Part shown: positions 61,844 to 64,000 of the stretch, piece by piece | Position numbering within the stretch: the first letter of the stretch is position 1 | How the letters are laid out: the number at the start of each line of letters is the position of its first letter | Origin: an uncultured Pelagibacteraceae bacterium | GTDB lineage: Bacteria; Pseudomonadota; Alphaproteobacteria; Pelagibacterales; Pelagibacteraceae | Reading direction: 5' to 3' | DNA length: 64,000 nt | NCBI GenBank assembly: GCA_902579115.1 | Contig: CACHFP010000001.1 | Span: 1 to 64,000, forward strand | Notes under the pieces: generated by a model | Told to the model about the DNA's origin: nothing | Database searches by the model: none | Seen by the model: the letters and a program-made list of their open reading frames with translations, nothing else | Position numbers and translations under genes: made by a program

Positions 61844-63103
61844 TTAAATTCCTGTGTACATTTTCCCTGGATTAAAAATTCTTTTAGGGTCAAAACTCCT
61901 TTTAATTTTTTCACTTATTTTATACTTAATTGGATCTATTGTAAAAATATCAGCAGAAGCTTTTAGATCCTCTTCTACTTTAATTAAGGTAATATATCCT
62001 TGATGTTTTTTTACTGTATCCTTTATTTCACTAAGAATTTTTGTGTTCAATTGATCAAATGAGGCCCAGATTAGACCGCCTCCCCAATCAATAAAATATT
62101 TAATCTCAAAATTTTTAAGTTTTTGGATAACCTGTAAGGTTTCACTCATTGGCAAAACTATTCTTAATAAATTACTTTTTAAACTTTTAAAAACCTCTAA
62201 ATTTTTTGTCCTACTCCAAAAAATATTACTTTGCTCACTATCTAAAATAGAAAGCTCTTGATCCAAAAGACCTAATTCTTTAGACAATCTGTTTACTCTT
62301 TGATCCACAGAATTTGTTGGACCTTCAATTCTTATAGCAGTTAAGCCTCCATCGTGTGTAAGATCATTCAGAACAAAATCTTTTCCAAAATAGTCTGGAT
62401 AAAAAACTCCACCGGATGGATCTGTAGAAGATGACAATGCTTTTCCAAGAAAGTCTAGTGCTTTTTTAAGATGAGGATTCTTTATAATTAAAGTTTTACT
62501 TGTTTCTGGTTTTGGTAAAACTTTTATTGAAAGCTCAGTTAATATCGTGAGTGTTCCAAAAGATCCTGATACTAATTTACTTAAATCATAACCGGTAACA
62601 TTCTTAACTACTGTTCCCCCTGATTTAATAGTTTCACCTTTTCCGTTAATCCCTTGAAATCCAAGTATGTGATCTCGAACACTTCCGACTTTAAATCTTC
62701 GTGATCCGGCAAAATTACATGAAACGACTCCACCAATCGAACCGCTGTTACTTTGCCCAGAAAATAAGTAACCAAAATCATTCGGTTCAAAAGCTAATTG
62801 CTGATTATTTTTGTCTAGCTCCCCTATTATTTCTTTCAAAGGTGTACCAGCTTTAACTTTGATATAGAGCTCTTCAGGTTTGTAATCAATTATACCTTTA
62901 TAATCAGAGAGATCTAAAGTTTTTTCAGATTGAAAATTTCTTCCAATTTTATTTTTTGATTTTAATCCATTGATTTCTAGAGGTATATTTTTCCTATAAC
63001 AAGTTTTAACTATCTCAACTATTTCCTTTCTTGAAGTAGGTTTAAAAATATTTTGATTAAAATCTAGGGATGTCTGGGAATTTTGTTTTTCCTCCATGGA
63101 CAT
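61844..63103 (-). CDS. glcE: glycolate oxidase subunit GlcE
   Basis: 419 residues from ATG 63103, which has an AGGAAGGGAG Shine-Dalgarno just before it; the longer frame to 63124 begins with GTG. FAD-binding PCMH fold with FEPNDFGYLFSG, GSIGGVVSCNFAGSRR and VKNVTGYDLSKL. It partners GlcD in glycolate oxidation. It overlaps the glcD 3' end by 47 bp. Confidence 0.92.
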   Translation of the reverse strand: MSMEEKQNSQTSLDFNQNIFKPTSRKEIVEIVKTCYRKNIPLEINGLKSKNKIGRNFQSEKTLDLSDYKGIIDYKPEELYIKVKAGTPLKEIIGELDKNNQQLAFEPNDFGYLFSGQSNSGSIGGVVSCNFAGSRRFKVGSVRDHILGFQGINGKGETIKSGGTVVKNVTGYDLSKLVSGSFGTLTILTELSIKVLPKPETSKTLIIKNPHLKKALDFLGKALSSSTDPSGGVFYPDYFGKDFVLNDLTHDGGLTAIRIEGPTNSVDQRVNRLSKELGLLDQELSILDSEQSNIFWSRTKNLEVFKSLKSNLLRIVLPMSETLQVIQKLKNFEIKYFIDWGGGLIWASFDQLNTKILSEIKDTVKKHQGYITLIKVEEDLKASADIFTIDPIKYKISEKIKRSFDPKRIFNPGKMYTGI

Positions 63104-64000
63104 GAACTCTCCCTTCCTCAGCACATTTTCTAAGTATTGGATAAACTTTGCCTGGATTTAATAATGAGTTTGGATCTAAAGCAACTTTAATTGTTAATTG
63201 TTGTTGTATATCTTTATCATTGAAAGCTTCACACATTAATTCTCTTTTCTCTATACCAACTCCGTGTTCACCAGTTAGAGCTCCACCGACTTTTACGCAA
63301 TACTTTAAAATATCAGCTCCAAACTCCTCACATTTCCTTAAAGACTCTTTGTCATTTGCATCAAACATAATTAGAGGATGGAGGTTTCCATCTCCTGCAT
63401 GAAATGCATTGGCAACTGGCAAATTATATTTCTTAGAAAGTCTTGAAATTTCATTTAAAACCTCAGCAAGTTTTCCTCTAGGTATTGAACCATCCATACA
63501 CATGTAATCAGGCGCTAAAACTCCACAAGCCGGAAAAGCTGCTTTCCTACCGGCCCAAAATTTTAATCTCTCTTCATTTGATTTACTGATTTTTAAACTT
63601 GATGAATTATTTTTTTCAGCAATTTCTTTTGTCTTTTGAATGTAAGCTTCAACTTCATGTTCTGTTCCATCAAATTCTACAATCATCATCGCCTCTGCAT
63701 CGGTTGGGTAACCTGCTTTAGAATAATCATTAGTTGCTTTCGTCAGAGCTTTATCCATTATTTCCATCCCAGCCGGTATACATCCCTCTGCAATTATATC
63801 AGCAACACAGTTTCCTGCATCTTCAATTGATGGAAACCCAACTAAAGCGGCTTTAACAACTTCAGGCGACTTTAAAATTTTTACAGTAACCTCTGTGATA
63901 ACACCAAGTAAACCCTCTGAACCTGTCATCAAGCCTAAGAAATCATATCCCTCCGCGTCCATAGCTTTACCACCAAATTTAGTAACAGTTCCATCCATTA
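63057..64000 (-). CDS. glcD: glycolate oxidase flavoprotein subunit GlcD, 5' end outside the window
   Basis: At least 314 codons from the right edge to the stop at 63057; the family is about 490 residues, so the FAD-binding N-terminus lies outside. What is here is the C-terminal cap and end: GLMTGSEGLLGVITEV, NAFHAGDGNLHPLI with the flavin-side His residues, GALTGEHGVGIEKRE and LNPGKVYP. It oxidises glycolate to glyoxylate. A Met at 63998 is internal, not the start. Confidence 0.94.
   Translation of the reverse strand, partial: MDGTVTKFGGKAMDAEGYDFLGLMTGSEGLLGVITEVTVKILKSPEVVKAALVGFPSIEDAGNCVADIIAEGCIPAGMEIMDKALTKATNDYSKAGYPTDAEAMMIVEFDGTEHEVEAYIQKTKEIAEKNNSSSLKISKSNEERLKFWAGRKAAFPACGVLAPDYMCMDGSIPRGKLAEVLNEISRLSKKYNLPVANAFHAGDGNLHPLIMFDANDKESLRKCEEFGADILKYCVKVGGALTGEHGVGIEKRELMCEAFNDKDIQQQLTIKVALDPNSLLNPGKVYPILRKCAEEGRVHVHGGKTKFPDIPRF

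Overview
The window is a strongly AT-rich, extremely compact piece of an alphaproteobacterial chromosome. The most likely source is the SAR11 clade (Pelagibacterales) or a close marine relative. This rests on the near-absence of spacer DNA, the Lys/Ile/Asn/Phe-rich proteins, a SAM-II type riboswitch ahead of metX, the split ATP synthase operon (atpHAGDC without F0 genes), and the gene orders argH-lipoprotein-lysA, obgE-proB-proA-nadD-rsfS-ctpA-rppH, sdhCDAB-mmsA-mdh-sucCDAB-lpdA and glcDEF. No phage, insertion sequence, CRISPR array or obvious defence system was seen. No gene-free stretch longer than 300 bases exists; the two largest are about 176 bp (hisC/metX) and 164 bp (ffh/dapF), and both contain potential RNA structure.

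Layout. 1-3782 (mostly minus): 5' part of a long-chain acyl-CoA synthetase, tRNA-Leu(CAA), a BASS-family sodium symporter, an unrecognised protein with two winged-helix-like segments, and a two-helix membrane peptide. 3781-7410: YqaA/DedA-like membrane protein, DsbB, Coq7, an HNH nuclease, a serine esterase, a HIG1-domain protein and a TlpA-like thioredoxin. 7441-10871 (plus): argH, a 36-residue lipoprotein, lysA and an acyltransferase. 10872-12843 (minus): tyrA and hisC. 12904-15496 (plus): SAM-II riboswitch with intrinsic terminator, metX, metW and gloB. 15507-22070 (plus): promoter, rplU, rpmA, obgE, proB, proA, nadD, rsfS, ctpA and rppH.

22060-51233 is a 29-kb run entirely on the minus strand. 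Read in transcription order it is ffh, rpsP, trmD, rplS, leuCDB, asd, sdhCDAB, mmsA, mdh, a membrane glycosyltransferase-like gene, sucCDAB, lpdA, priA and atpHAGDC. It therefore collects much of the oxidative TCA cycle, complex II and the F1 ATPase in one orientation. 51398-53138 (plus) holds dapF and ftsY, divergent from ffh across a spacer with three potential hairpins. 53121-59481 (minus) is a TRAP transporter operon (dctP, terminator, dctQ, dctM) followed by an amidase, a small membrane protein, an EamA transporter and an alpha/beta hydrolase. 59587-64000 (minus) is glycolate oxidase glcDEF (glcD cut by the window edge) plus a glyoxylate-reductase-like dehydrogenase.

Functionally most of this is core metabolism and translation. 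The parts most worth a second look are the hairpin-rich spacer between ffh and dapF-ftsY, the riboswitch-terminator that directly abuts the metX start, a perfect 16-bp palindrome ahead of the F1 ATPase operon, the duplicated-wHTH protein coupled to a small membrane peptide, and long charged tails on ribosomal proteins S16 and L19. No clearly new multi-gene system is proven here.
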